Below are positions 1-11,504 of a stretch of 64,000 bases of DNA, piece by piece; position 1 is the stretch's first letter; every line of letters starts with the position of its first letter. The notes beneath the pieces were generated by a model, which was not told where the DNA came from, searched no databases, and saw nothing but the letters and a program-made list of their open reading frames with translations. A program made the position numbers and the translations under genes. Origin of the DNA: Eledone cirrhosa (Eukaryota; Mollusca; Cephalopoda; Octopoda; Eledonidae). The stretch lies in the NCBI GenBank assembly GCA_964016885.1, contig OZ024759.1, positions 27,206,418 to 27,270,417 on the forward strand, in the 5' to 3' direction.

Positions 1-512
1 ATCGCAAAAATCGAGGCAAAATTTTGCGGGTGTGCAGTTTGTTTGGTGTATTTGACTGCTATTTCTAGCATATATGGACACTTTAGAAATAGCAGCGAAA
101 CACGGGAAACATAAGAAAGAAGGTCACACACGTATATATATATATATATAATTATGTATCTGTATATATATATATATATATACATATATACATATATATA
201 TGCACAGATATATACATTTAAATATATATATTTATATATACATACACGCGCGCACACACACCTATACGTAGATATTGGTGTGTGTATAGCTGGTATATAT
301 ATATATATGTATGGGTGAGTGTATAGCTGGTATATATATATATATATATATAGGTGTGTGTCCTTCTTTCTGCTGTTTTCCGTTTTTCGCTGCTATTTCT
401 AAAGTGTCCATACATGCTAGAAATAGCAGTCATAGAAACACTCACATATATTTATTTATGAGGTATTCTCAACGTGGAGTGCACGCCCCACAGGGGATAA
501 TTTGAATATCCC
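1..512. repeat. Foldback (inverted-repeat) element, partial copy 1
   Basis: Positions 1-117 are the inner part of a left arm and 361-512 the right arm of the inverted repeat seen whole at 23890-24762. The spacer is TA and CA microsatellite. The outer end of the right arm (about 466-505) has a palindromic GC core around a gtgcacgccccac motif next to an attctcaacgtgg sequence, which resembles hAT-type termini. The right arm lacks about 195 bp that are present in copy 2. The rest of the left arm lies outside the window. Confidence 0.7.
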
Positions 513-1095
513 CCTCTTTATATCAATTAGCACTAACTCTCTCCCTCTCTATATCTACTACACGGCACTCTCTTCCAATACCCCTCTCTATATGAAGTAA
601 CACCAAACTCTCCCCCTCTCTATATATTAAGCACTAAGTCAGGAATTTTTTTCTTCTTTCGTGCAGAGAGAGTAAAGTTGATTAAATCTACTGCAGTGAA
701 TTACTGGTATTTTATTTAATAAAAATTAAAATTTACTATTTGTCTTCGTTTAATTTTCGTTTTTCTTTACATAGTTTCGTTTCGTTAAATGTCTCCAGAA
801 TTTGTTTTTACTTTTACCGGATATTGAAGGTGTAAACTTGGTGTTGTCTAGAAACGTGTTAGAAATATTTTTCTTTTAATTGTGAAGAATTTAACCGCAA
901 AGTAAGTTTTTTTTACTGTTTATTTGTGGCTGGGACAACGTATGGTATGTGTTAATGTAAATGGTGAAGGTTTAAAGATTCTTTTTACAACTGAAAATCG
1001 GTTTGTTGTTGCTGCTAATTACTTAACGCATGGAATAGATTAAAAAAATACAGGATTGTTTCTCGGAAGAGAGGAAGAAGAAACAAATCACAGAA
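513..1095. other. AT-rich stretch with no recognised feature
   Basis: This is part of block A. It holds CT-rich text with ctctctatat runs at 535-625, then AT-rich sequence. I see no coding frame and no element I recognise. Confidence 0.5.
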
Positions 1096-1290
1096 GCGGG
1101 TAGCACACACATTTGGGACCACATACAACACAAAAACAGGTAATCCACACATCTGGGACCACATACAACACACCAGCAGGTAATACATACATCTAGGACC
1201 ACATAAGCAGGTAATACACACATCTAGGACCACATACAACACACAAGCAGGTAATACCCACATCTAGGACGACATACAACCAAAGGCAGG
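1096..1290. repeat. Minisatellite, unit about 37 bp
   Basis: Tandem copies of a unit reading acatctaggaccacatac followed by aacacacaagcaggtaat, in about five imperfect copies. One unit is shortened near 1200. Open frames on the minus strand here are only read-through of the repeat. Confidence 0.8.
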
Positions 1291-1339
1291 CGAAAGGGGT
1301 GGACAAACGAGCTGCTACTAGATCAAAAGATAACAGTAT

Positions 1340-1560
1340 CGCGAGGAGCACTGGGAAACCTCTCTAATGATTTTTTAGGAAAGCCAGCACGTCTGCAGCG
1401 TTACCTCGGGCGATGGCGAGGCTGAGGAGCTGGAACAACCAAGTGCCCTCACGAGCTTCACCAGTCACCTTCGTCAGGCTAGCCGCCAGTGAAGATAGGA
1501 ATCTCGCAGTCAGTATCCCGACTCCCCCAAACGCCACAGGCTGGAAAATGTAGTTGGCCG
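1340..1560 (-). pseudogene. Short transposon-protein relic, possibly from a reverse transcriptase ORF
   Basis: On the minus strand the sequence encodes the motifs KVTGEAREGTWLFQ and LAIARGNAADVLACL. I associate this type of stretch with ORFs of invertebrate retroelements. In the second copy (25579-25794) it is open for 71 codons. In this copy an indel in the T-run near 1374 breaks the frame. It is too short to assign a family, so the identification is tentative. Confidence 0.35.
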
Positions 1561-1725
1561 ACAGATCACAGTATTACTTAACAGTGATAGATATTCTGTC
1601 TAAAGGAGGGGCGTACAACAGGCGGCCCGCGGGCCACAGTCGAGCCCACCTGACCAGTCAGAGTGGCCCGCAATGACTCTTGTAGGCTTATTTAGAATTT
1701 TTTCCATACCCGTAATACTTCTGTT
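1561..1725. other. GC-rich motif resembling a DNA-transposon end
   Basis: Positions 1618-1640 contain a self-complementary GC-rich stretch around gcggcccgcgggcc, preceded by ggggcgtacaac. Such sequences are common at hAT-type transposon ends. No partner end or target duplication was found, so this is a suggestion only. Confidence 0.25.
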
Positions 1726-2370
1726 AGTTGACCTATACTAAAGGACTTCACTGATAGGGTTATATGTGTTATAATTTCCCAGTTGACCTATACTAAAGGA
1801 CTTCACTGATAGGGTTATATGTGTTATAGTTTCCCAGTTGACCTATACTAAAGGACTTCACTGTAGGGTTATATGTGTTATAGTTTCCCAGTTGACCTAT
1901 ACTAAAGGACTTCACTGATAGGGTTATATGTGTTATAATTTCCCAGTTGACCTATACTAAAGGACTTCACTGATAGGGTTATATGTGTTATAGTTTCCCA
2001 GTTGACCTATACTAAAGGGCTTCACTGATAGAGTTATATGTGTTATAGTTTCCCAGAGGGCTTCACTGATAGGGTTATATGTGTTATAGTTTCCCAGTTG
2101 ACCTATACTAAAGGACTTCACTGATAGGGTTATATGTGTTATAGTTTCCCAGTTGACCTATACTAAAGGACTTCACTGATAGGGTTATATGTGTTATAGT
2201 TTCCCAGTTGACCTATACTAAAGGACTTCACTGATAGGGTTATATGTGTTATAGTTTCCCAGTTGACCTATACTAAAGGACTTCACTGATAGGGTTATAT
2301 GTGTTATAGTTTCCCAGTTGACCTATACTAAAGGGCTTCACTGATAGAGTTATATGTGTTATAGTTTGAA
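1726..2370. repeat. Minisatellite, 55-bp unit, about 12 copies
   Basis: The unit starts agttgacctatactaaagg and ends with tgttatagtttccc. Starts at 1726, 1781 and 1836 give the 55-bp period. One unit near 2051-2065 lacks its first part (tttcccag joined to agggcttcac), and the last unit reads gatagagttat. Both peculiarities recur in the copy at 25983-26625. Confidence 0.95.
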
Positions 2371-2938
2371 ACAAACTACCCGCATCAGTTATTATACTTT
2401 TATAACACCGCTATATTACCTACATGAAAGAGGTAAATATTTATTTCTCTTGTCTTCTTAAATGTATAGAACATTTTTCTTATATATATTCTTAACATAG
2501 CTAGGACCGTTTATTATTTACTAGTCTCTACTCCTAGGACTTTGCTGGTCTCATGTCCCCTCCATCAACACACACTCGGTAGAAAGCTGGTCGTCGGAGG
2601 TAAAGTGGCCCTGATTACAGGTCTAGTATTGAAGCCTTTCGGCTTGAGCCTTGCTGATGCCGACAGAGTTCCTGTGGTAGTTTTGGTAGCACAGGTGACA
2701 TTTTATTGTGTTTAGGTACCGGCTAGTGCGGACACAGAGAGCACAACCAGGTGGTGAGCTGGCAACGACCAAGTGTAGAGGGCCAGCTTTGAAATTCGAG
2801 CGACGGAGTGAACTAGTAAAAGAGGCAGGGTAAGCAGCATTGGTTCTAACGGTGGGACTAGAACGGAGGTTGGGTGGTGCTGGGGGTGGGCTAACAGCTA
2901 ACAGTTGTAGGAGTGGTGGGGGTTTGCTAGGATTAATT
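2371..2938. other. Stretch downstream of the Helitron relic, no gene seen
   Basis: This lies beyond the C-terminal end of the Helitron helicase on the minus strand, so it may include the element's 3' end. I looked for a hairpin followed by CTRR and could not define one. No coding frame is recognisable. Confidence 0.4.
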
Positions 2939-5300
2939 TTTACATCTGTATGTGAACTCTTGAAAAAGCAACATACAATTGTCCAGGGTTAAATACTTGC
3001 TCAGGGAGGAACAGACCCACTTTATCATGTATTTGACCATGGTTCTTGTTGATTGTCATGGCATATGACAGTCTTAATGGAAACTGGGGTCTTTCCAAAG
3101 TAAAAAGGATGTTGGCACCACTGGGGGCTAACTTCAGTCTTGGGATCAAAACACACCTGCCCATCAAAGGACCATAGATATGAGAAGCTTTGATAAAATG
3201 TTTATGCAGTTCTACTACTTCTAATCTTGTGCCATTACATAATCTGTTCTGGATTGAAATATTCCATAGAAGCATTAGTATTGATCCTGCTTTTAATTGG
3301 AGTTTGTGAGGCGGCATCCCAGAAGGTGTAAGCAAGTTCATTTAGCTTGAACCAGGCAGCAAGGGTCCCTGCATTTCTACCACAACCTGAGCATTGCCTC
3401 TTTGAAAGTAAACTCTGTTTGTTCTCCAGGTGTGTGGCTAGGCTGTATAATGTATGTGATGTACCATGAAGCTTAAATTCGGAGAGACACGACACTGCTT
3501 CTGGCTGAGACACATACCTGCAACAAAGATAGGTTCTTATTTCATCATGGTTGTGTTGGTTCTGAGCCTCATTAGGTAATGCATTATTCGTTACTTCTAT
3601 AGATGTACAATCATGCCCCATGTAACATATTTAAAGAGGTACTTGACACTTTTTACAGAAGCGCAAACTTCAACATTAATATGTGCACAATATTTCTTAA
3701 GCAAAAAGGCATTAAATGGCACAACATTCCTGTTATCTACTGAATGTCATCCAATTTACACTGCAGTTCCTGTCTTGCACCTCCTGTACTCTGGGTATCC
3801 ATTTAGGTTCAATAATGTTTCCCTTCTGTAGGTTTTTGGATAGTTCTTTTGGAAAAATCCATTTTGTATAAATGGGGGAAAAGGGTTTCCAGAACCACAT
3901 GGCCCGTGGATCATAAACTTTTAAACCTGCTCATATAGTACTTGATCATCTTCCAATGCAGGTATTTCTGCTGACACGATTCTGTCAATGTCTTCTCTGT
4001 TTCTTATCTTGTCTTCATTTCTTAAGGCTCAGTGTTATCATCTGTTTAGATAATTCATTAAACCATTATACTCATCCACTCACAATTGGGCTTGATTGTT
4101 CCTCAAATATTGAAGCCTGCATCCCTCTACTTTCATATAGGCTTCCACTAAATACTGCTAAAATAATTTACCTGCCCTATATATCGCACTAAATCCTCCT
4201 CTATATGCTATACTGTATATGTAATACTCCTGCATTGTCAGTCTATTGCAAACACAGGTCCTGCATTCCTCTCCATGTCACTATGCCACCAAAATTCACC
4301 ATTATGGGTCGGTCATGAGGTCCAAGTGGCATGAATTATGTGATATTTTCTGAGGAGGATGGTCTTTAGGAAAGATGATAATATCTCTTTGTACAGGTGG
4401 TCTGCCCTCAATCCCCCACAAAACAACAGCTATCATTACTAGTTGGTAAATTATAGCAGCTCATATCTGATCCTCTTCTAAATCTTAATTCACAGTTCTG
4501 TACACGACAATGTTCTCTTCTTGCACTTTGCTGTTTGATGCCATGCATTGTATTGTACAATTCACATATGGATTACATTCATGCAACACCTCTCTTATCA
4601 TAGCCATTTTTTGTGGTGAGCACTCATTATTTGTTGGTACTAGGGCGGTGGATTGGCAGTATCGGTAGAGCGTCAGACACCATGCTTTGCAGCATAGGGT
4701 TATGGCCCTTTACGTTCTGGGTTCAAATCCCTCCAAGGTTGACTTTGTTTTCATCCTTATGAGGTCGATAGAATAAAGTACCAGTAATTGCTGGCCTTGT
4801 GCCAGAAACAATTATTTGGTCGTACTTCCAATCTGTGCTACACACCTTCGTTCCCATCAATAATATATAACTGGCCATATTGTGGTGTATTTTCTGCAGG
4901 TTACAGAGGTGGGGGTGTAGTGATATGTTTGACCGTGAATATGAAAGCTATACGGGCCTCTGCCGGGTGGTAACACCAAATGAAGTGAAATAAATGTAGT
5001 TTTAATTGCAGACGTTTCTGTGAAATCAACTGCTTCCTGGCCTCTTTCAAAGAGATTTCTCAGTCTCTCGGGGTATATTTGCAATGGTGGCAACACAGCC
5101 TTTCCTTTATTACAACAGTTATTTTCATTTCTAAATTTCAAAGCTTCACAGTGATCACACGAAACATTCATATCACTAATATGAAATTCTTCTAGATTTC
5201 CATTAATATTAATTGTTGGCCAATTTCTCTTATGACGCTCATTATCCATTCTTCTCTGTCTGAATGTTTTCCATTCTAAGTCTATTTGCATGGAATAATT
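2939..5300 (-). pseudogene. Decayed Helitron Rep/helicase gene, copy 1
   Basis: Read on the minus strand from 5291, pieces of one Helitron protein appear in the right order. First is an N-terminal cysteine region (CDHCEALKFRNE, then CCNKGKAVLPPL, then GPYSFHIHGQ). Next come NPYV-like text near 4570, then a Rep-domain stretch near 4140-4070 (GCRLQYLRNN, GLMNYL). About 4010-3800 gives EDIDRIVSAEIP, KFMIHGPCG and NLNGYPEYRR. The helicase end follows: RYVSQPEAVSCLSEFKLHG near 3510 and LTPSGMPPHKLQLK, CNGTRL, AMTINKNHGQ and QLYVAFSRV at 3340-2945. Frameshifts, stops and a SINE interrupt it. The Rep catalytic core expected between GLMNYL and EDIDRIVS is missing. It is certainly a Helitron and certainly non-functional. 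Confidence 0.9.
4643..4810 (+). mobile_element. tRNA-derived cephalopod SINE, family 1, inside the Helitron
   Basis: The head has an A-box-like tggcagtatcggtagagcg and a B-box-like ggttcaaatcc. The body has the ggtcgatagaataaagtacc block, and the tail reads ccttgtgccagaaac. It is flanked by a 16-bp target duplication, attatttgttggtact on the left and attatttggtcgtact on the right, with two mismatches. It splits the Helitron reading frame. The same SINE sits at the same site in all four copies (4643, 18004, 28902 and 33903). Confidence 0.93.
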
Positions 5301-5392
5301 ATATTCTGTTGTTTATTATGTAATTAAATAGCTCTGTACGATACATAGAGCATTCTTCTTTTCTTTACCTTTTCTATAGAAATACAAGAACA

Positions 5393-5431
<39 letters not shown>

Positions 5432-5472
5432 GTGTGTATATACATAAACAAGACTGTTATTACTCCAACCAG

Positions 5473-8400
5473 ATGAAACTCTGTCATGTAATGTTATCGA
5501 CATATCTGCCCTTGGGGCTAATAATTGTCATGTAATGTTATGGACATCTCTGCCCCTGTGGCTAATAATTCTGTCATGTAATGTTATGGACATCTCTGCC
5601 CCTGTGGCTAATAATTCTGTCATGTAATGTTATGGACATCTCTGCCCCTGTGGTTAATAATTCTGAGAGAGATAAAACAAGTGAGGGATTAGAGTGTTGA
5701 AACAAGAGAGAGAGAGGAAGAGAGAGAGAGAGCGAGATGAAATGAGACAGGGAGAGCGAGATGAAACGCGAGAGTGAGAGAAGCGATATGAAACGAGAGA
5801 GTGAGAGCGAGATGAAACGAGAGAGAGAGAGAGCGAGATGAAACGAGACAGAGAGAGCGAGATGTAATGAGAGAGAGAGAGAGAGCGGGATGGAACGAGA
5901 CAGAGAGGAAACGAGAGAGAGAGGAAACGAGAGTAGAGAGCGAGATGAAACAGGAGAGAGAGAGCGAGATGAAACGAGAGGGAGAGAGAGATGAAACGAG
6001 GGAGATAGAGATGAAACGAGAGAGAGGAAGAGAGAGATGGAACGAGAGAGAGGAAGACAGAGATGAAACGAGAGAGAGAGAGAGATGAAACGAGAGAGAG
6101 AGAGCGCGAGATGAAACGAGAGAGAGAGAGAGCGCGAGATGAAACGACAGAGAGAGAGAGAGATGAAAGGAGGGAGATAGAGATGAAACGAGAGAGAGGA
6201 AGAGAGAGATGGAACGAGCGAGAGGAAGAGAGAGATGGAACGAGAGAGAGGAAGACAGAGATGAAACGAGAGAGAGCGAGATGAAACGAGAGAGAGAGAG
6301 AGCGAGATGAAACGAGAGAGAGGAAGAGAGAGAGCGCCAGATGAAACTCTGTCATGTAATGTTATGGACATATCTGCCCTTGGGGCTAATAATTGTCATG
6401 TAATGTTATGGACATCTCTGCTCCTGTGGCTAATAATTCTGTCATGTAATGTTATGGACATCTCTGCCCCTGTGGCTAATAATTCTTTCATGTAATGTTA
6501 TGGACATCTCGGCCCCTGTGGCTAATAATTCTGACATGTAATGTTATGGACATCTCTGCCCCTGTGGCTAATAATTCTGACATGTAATGTTATGGACATC
6601 TCTGCCCCTGTGGCTAATAATTCTGCCATGTAATGTTATGGACATCTCTGCCCCTGTGGCTAATAATTCTGACATGTAATGTTATGGACATCTCTGCCCC
6701 TGTGGCTAATAATTCTGCCATGTAATGTTATGGACATCTCTGCCCTGTGGCTAATAATTCTGACATGTAATGTTATGGACATCTCTGCCCCTGTGGCTAA
6801 TAATTCTGAGAGAGATGAACCAAGTGAGGGATTAGAGAGAGATAAAACAAGTGAGGGATTAGAGTGTTGAAACAAGAGAGAGAGAGGAAGAGAGAGAGAG
6901 AGCGAGATGAAACAAGAGAGTGAGAGAAGCGAGATGAAACGAGAGAGTGAGAGCGAGATCAAACGAGAAAGAGAGACAGCGAGATGAAACGAGACAGAGA
7001 GGAAACGAGAGAGAGAGGAAATGAGAGAGAGGAAACGAGAGTAGAGAGCGAGATGAAACAGGAGAGAGAGAGCGAGAAGAAACGAGCGGGAGAGAGAGAT
7101 GAAACGAGAGAGCAAGAGAGAGATGAAACGAGGGAGATAGAGATGAAACGAGAGAGAGGAAGAGAGAGATGGAACGAGAGAGAGGAAGACAGAGATGAAA
7201 CGAGAGAGAGAGAGAGAGAGCGAGATAAAACGAGACAGAGAGAGCGCGAGATGAAACGAGAGAGAGAGAGCGCGAGATGAAACGACAGAGAGAGAGACAG
7301 ATGAAAGGAGGGAGATAGAGATGAAACGAGAGAGAGGATGAGAGAGATGGAACGAGAGAGAGGAAGAGAGAGATGGAACGAGAGAGAGGAAGACAGAGAT
7401 GAAACGAGAGAGAGAGCAAGATGAAACGAGAGAGAGAGAGCGCAAGATGAAACGAGACAGAGAGAGCGCGAGATGAAACTCTGTCATGTAATGTTATTGA
7501 CATATCTGTCCCTGTGGCTAATAATTGTCATGTAATGTTATGGTCATCTCTGCCCCTGTGGCTAATAATTCTGAGAGAGATGAAACAAGTGAGGGACTAG
7601 AGAGAGATAAAACAAGTGAGGGATTAGAGTGTTGAAACAAGAGAGAGAGAGAGCGAGATGAAACGCGATAGTGAGAGAAGCGAGATGAAACGAGAGAGTG
7701 AGAGCGAGATGAAACGAGAGAGAGAGAGAGCGAGATGAAACGAGACAGAGAGAGCGAGATGTAATGAGAGAGAGAGCGAGCGGGATGGAACGAGACAGAG
7801 AGGAAACGAGAGTAGAGAGCGAGATGAAACGAGAGGGAGAGAGAGATGAAACGAGAGAGCGAGAGAGAGATGAAACGAGGGAGATAGAGATGAAATGAGA
7901 GAGAGGAAGAGAGAGATGGAACGAGAGAGAGGAAGACAGAGATGAAACGAGAGAGAGAGAGAGCGAGATGAAACGAGACAGAGAGAGCGCGAGATGAAAC
8001 GAGAGAGAGAGAGCACGAGATGAAACGACAGAGAGAGAGACAGATGAAAGGAGGGAGTTAGAGATAAAACGAGAGAGAGGATGAGAGAGATGGAACGAGA
8101 GAGAGGAAGAGAGAGATGGAACGAGAGAGAGGAAGACAGAGATGAAACGAGAGAGAGAGAGAGCAAGATGAAACGAGAGAGAGAGAGCGCGAGATGAAAC
8201 TCTATCATGTAATGTTATTGATATATCTGCCCCTGTGGCTAATAATTGTCATGTAATGTTATGGTCATCTCTGCCCCTGTGGCTAATAATTCTGTCATGT
8301 AATGTTATGGACGTCTCCGCCCCTGTGGCTAATAACTCTGACATGTAATGTTATGGACATCTCTGCCCTGTGGCTAATAATTCTGACATGTAATGTTATG

Positions 8401-11400
8401 GACATCTCTGCCCCTGTGGCTAATAATTCTGAGAGAGATGAAACAAGTGAGGGATTAGAGAGAGATAAAACAAGTGAGGGATTAGAGTGTTGAAACAGGA
8501 GAGAGAGAGCGAGATGAAACGCGATAGTGAGAGAGGCGAGATGAAACGAGAGAGTGAGAGCGAGATGAAACGGGACAGAGAGAGCGAGATGTAATGAGAG
8601 AGAGAGAGAGCGGGATGGAACGAGACAGAGAGGAAACGAGAGTAGAGAGCGAGATGAAACGAGAGGGAGAGAGAGATGAAACGAGAGAGCGAGAGAGAGA
8701 TGAAACGAGGGAGATAGAGATGAAACGAGAGAGAGGAAGAGAGAGATGGAACGAGAGAGAGGAAGACAGAGATGAAACGAGAGAGAGAGAGAGCGAGATG
8801 AAACGAGAGAGAGAGAGTGCAAGATGAAACGAGAGAGAGAGAGCGCGAGATGAAACGACAGAGAGAGAGACAGATGAAAGGAGGGAGATAGAGATGAAAC
8901 GAGAGAGAGGAAGAGAGAGATGGAACGAGAGAGAGGAAGACAGAGATGAAACGAGAGAGAGAGCGAGATGAAACGAGAGAGAGGAAGAGAGAGAGCGCGA
9001 GATGAAACTCTCTCATGTAATGTTATCGACATATCTGCCCTTGGGGCTAATAATTGTCATGTAATGTTATGGACATCTCTGCCCCTATGGCTAATAATTC
9101 TGTCATGTAATGTTATGGACATCTCTGCCCCTGTGGCTAATAATTCTGTCATGTAATGTTATGGACATCTCTGCCCCTGTGGCTAATAATTCTGACATGT
9201 AATGTTATGGACATCTCTGCCCCTGTGGCTAATAATTCTGCCATGTAATGTTATGGACATCTCTGCCCTGTGGCTAATAATTCTGACATGTAATGTTATG
9301 GACATCTCTGCCCCTGTGGCTAATAATTCTGAGAGAGAGATGAACCAAGTGAGGGATTAGAGAGAGATAAAACAAGTGACGGATTAGAGTGTTGAAACAA
9401 GAGAGAGAGAGGAAGAGAGAGAGAGAGCGAGATGAAACAAGAGAGTGAGAGAAGCGAGATGAAACGAGAGAGTGAGAGCGAGATCAAACGAGAAAGAGAG
9501 ACAGCGAGATGAAACGAGACAGAGAGGAAACGAGAGAGAGAGGAAATGAGAGAGAGGAAACGAGAGTAGAGAGCGAGATGAAACAGGAGAGAGAGAGCGA
9601 GAAGAAACGAGCGGGAGAGAGAGATGAAACGAGAGAGCAAGAGAGAGATGAAACGAGGGAGATAGAGATGAAACGAGAGAGAGGAAGAGAGAGATGGAAC
9701 GAGAGAGAGGAAGACAGAGATGAAACGAGAGAGAGAGAGAGAGAGCGAGATAAAACGAGACAGAGAGAGCGCGAGATGAAACGAGAGAGAGAGAGCGCGA
9801 GATGAAACGACAGAGAGAGAGACAGATGAAAGGAGGGAGATAGAGATGAAACGAGAGAGAGGATGAGAGAGATGGAACGAGAGAGAGGAAGAGAGAGATG
9901 GAACGAGAGAGAGGAAGACAGAGATGAAACGAGAGAGAGAGCAAGATGAAACGAGAGAGAGAGAGCGCAAGATGAAACGAGACAGAGAGAGCGCGAGATG
10001 AAACTCTGTCATGTAATGTTATTGACATATCTGTCCCTGTGGCTAATAATTGTCATGTAATGTTATGGTCATCTCTGCCCCTGTGGCTAATAATTCTGTC
10101 ATGTAATGTTATGGACATCTCTGCCCTTGTGGCTAATAATTCTGAGATATATTAAACAAGTGAGGGATTACAGTGTTGAAACAAGAGAGAGAGAGCGAGA
10201 AGAAATGAGAGAGTGAGAGCGGGATGAAATGAGAGAGAGAGAGCGAGATGAAACGGGAGGGAGAGAGAGATGAAACGAGAGAGAGAGGAAACGAGAGAGA
10301 GAGGAAACGAGAGTAGAGAGCGAGATGAAACAAGAGAGAGAGAGAGCGAGATGAAACAGGAGAGAGAGAGCGAGATGAAACGAGAGGGAGAGAGAGATGA
10401 AACGAGAGAGCGAGAGAGAGATGAAACAAGGGAGATAGAGATGAAACGAGAGAGAGGAAGAGAGAGATGGAACGAGAGAGAGGAAGAGAGAGATGGCACG
10501 AGAGAGAGGAAGACAGAGATGAAACGAGAGAGAGAGAGCGAGATGAAACGAGAGAGAGAGAGCGCGACATGAAACGAGAGAGAGAGAGCGCTAGATGAAA
10601 CGACAGAGAGCGAGACAGATGAAAGAAGGGAGATAGAGATGAAACGAGAGAGAGGAAGAGAGAGATGGAACGAGAGAGAGGAAGAGAGAGATGGAACGAG
10701 AGAGAGGAAGACAGAGATGAAACGAGAGAGAGAGAGAGCGAGATGAAACGAGAGAGAGAGAGCGCAAGATGAAACGAGACAGAGAGCGCGGGAGATGAAA
10801 CGACAGAGAGAGAGACAGATGAAAGGAGGGAGATAGAGATGAAACGAGAGAGAGGATGAGAGAGATGGAACGAGAGAGAGGAAGAGTGAGATGGAACGAG
10901 AGAGAGGAAGACAGAGATGAAACGAGAGAGAGAGAGAGCAAGATGAAACGAGAGAGAGAGAGAGCGCAAGATGAAACGAGAGAGAGAGAGCGCGAGATGA
11001 AACGACAGAGAGAGAGACAGATGAAAGAACGGAGATAGAGATGAAACGAGAGAGAGGAAGAAAGAGATGGAACGAGAGAGAGGAAGAGAGAGATGGAACG
11101 AGAGAGAGGAAGACAGAGATGAAACGAGAGAGAGAGAGAGCGAGATGAAACGAGAGAGAGGAAGACAGAGATGAAACGAGAGAGAGGGAGAGCGAGATGA
11201 AACGAGAGAGAGAGCGCGCAAGATGAAACTCTGTCATGTAATGTTATTGACATATCTGCCCCTGTGGCTAATAATTGTCATGTAATGTTATGGTCATCTC
11301 TGCCCCTGTGGCTAATAATTCTGTCATGTAATGTTATGGACATCTCTGCCCCTGTGGCTAATAATTCTGACATGTAATGTTATGGACATCTCTGCCCTTG

Positions 11401-11504
11401 TGGCTAATAAATCTGACATGTAATGTTATGTAAATCTCTGCCCCTGTGGCTAATAATTCTGTCATGTAATGTTATGGAAATCTCTGCCCCTGTGGCTAAT
11501 AAAT
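5473..11504. repeat. Satellite array 1, left arm (46-bp units plus purine-rich units)
   Basis: Two kinds of blocks alternate. One is a 46-bp unit (tctgtcatgtaatgttatgg ... cccctgtggctaataat) in runs of two to eleven. The other is long stretches of degenerate gagatgaaacgagagagaga units that are nearly pure purine on the + strand. The 46-bp period is exact at 5529, 5575 and 5621. Long Ser/Leu/Arg-rich frames run through the array on both strands because the units contain few stop codons. They are not genes. Confidence 0.95.

Larger units (their letters stand above)
1..5472. repeat. Segmental duplication block A, copy 1
   Basis: This stretch matches 24112-29736 base for base over long runs. Both copies hold, in the same order, a foldback element, an AT-rich stretch, a 37-bp-type minisatellite, an RT-like fragment, a 55-bp minisatellite and a Helitron relic with its SINE. 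The match stops at 5472 (the motif aaccag), where copy 1 jumps into satellite array 1 while copy 2 continues into block C. The left end is cut by the window edge. Differences seen are scattered substitutions, small indels and one deletion of about 195 bp near 413-430. Confidence 0.93.

Noticed and set aside
1726..2370. Regular direct repeats resembling a CRISPR array
   Set aside because: There are no unique spacers, the whole 55-bp unit is repeated, and the DNA is from an animal genome.
3613..4192. Open frames of 72 and 78 codons on the + strand
   Set aside because: They are antisense shadows of the decayed Helitron on the minus strand.
4643..4740. tRNA-like sequences with A and B boxes treated as tRNA genes
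   Set aside because: They are heads of SINEs with body, tail and target duplications. No cloverleaf with proper stems is kept.
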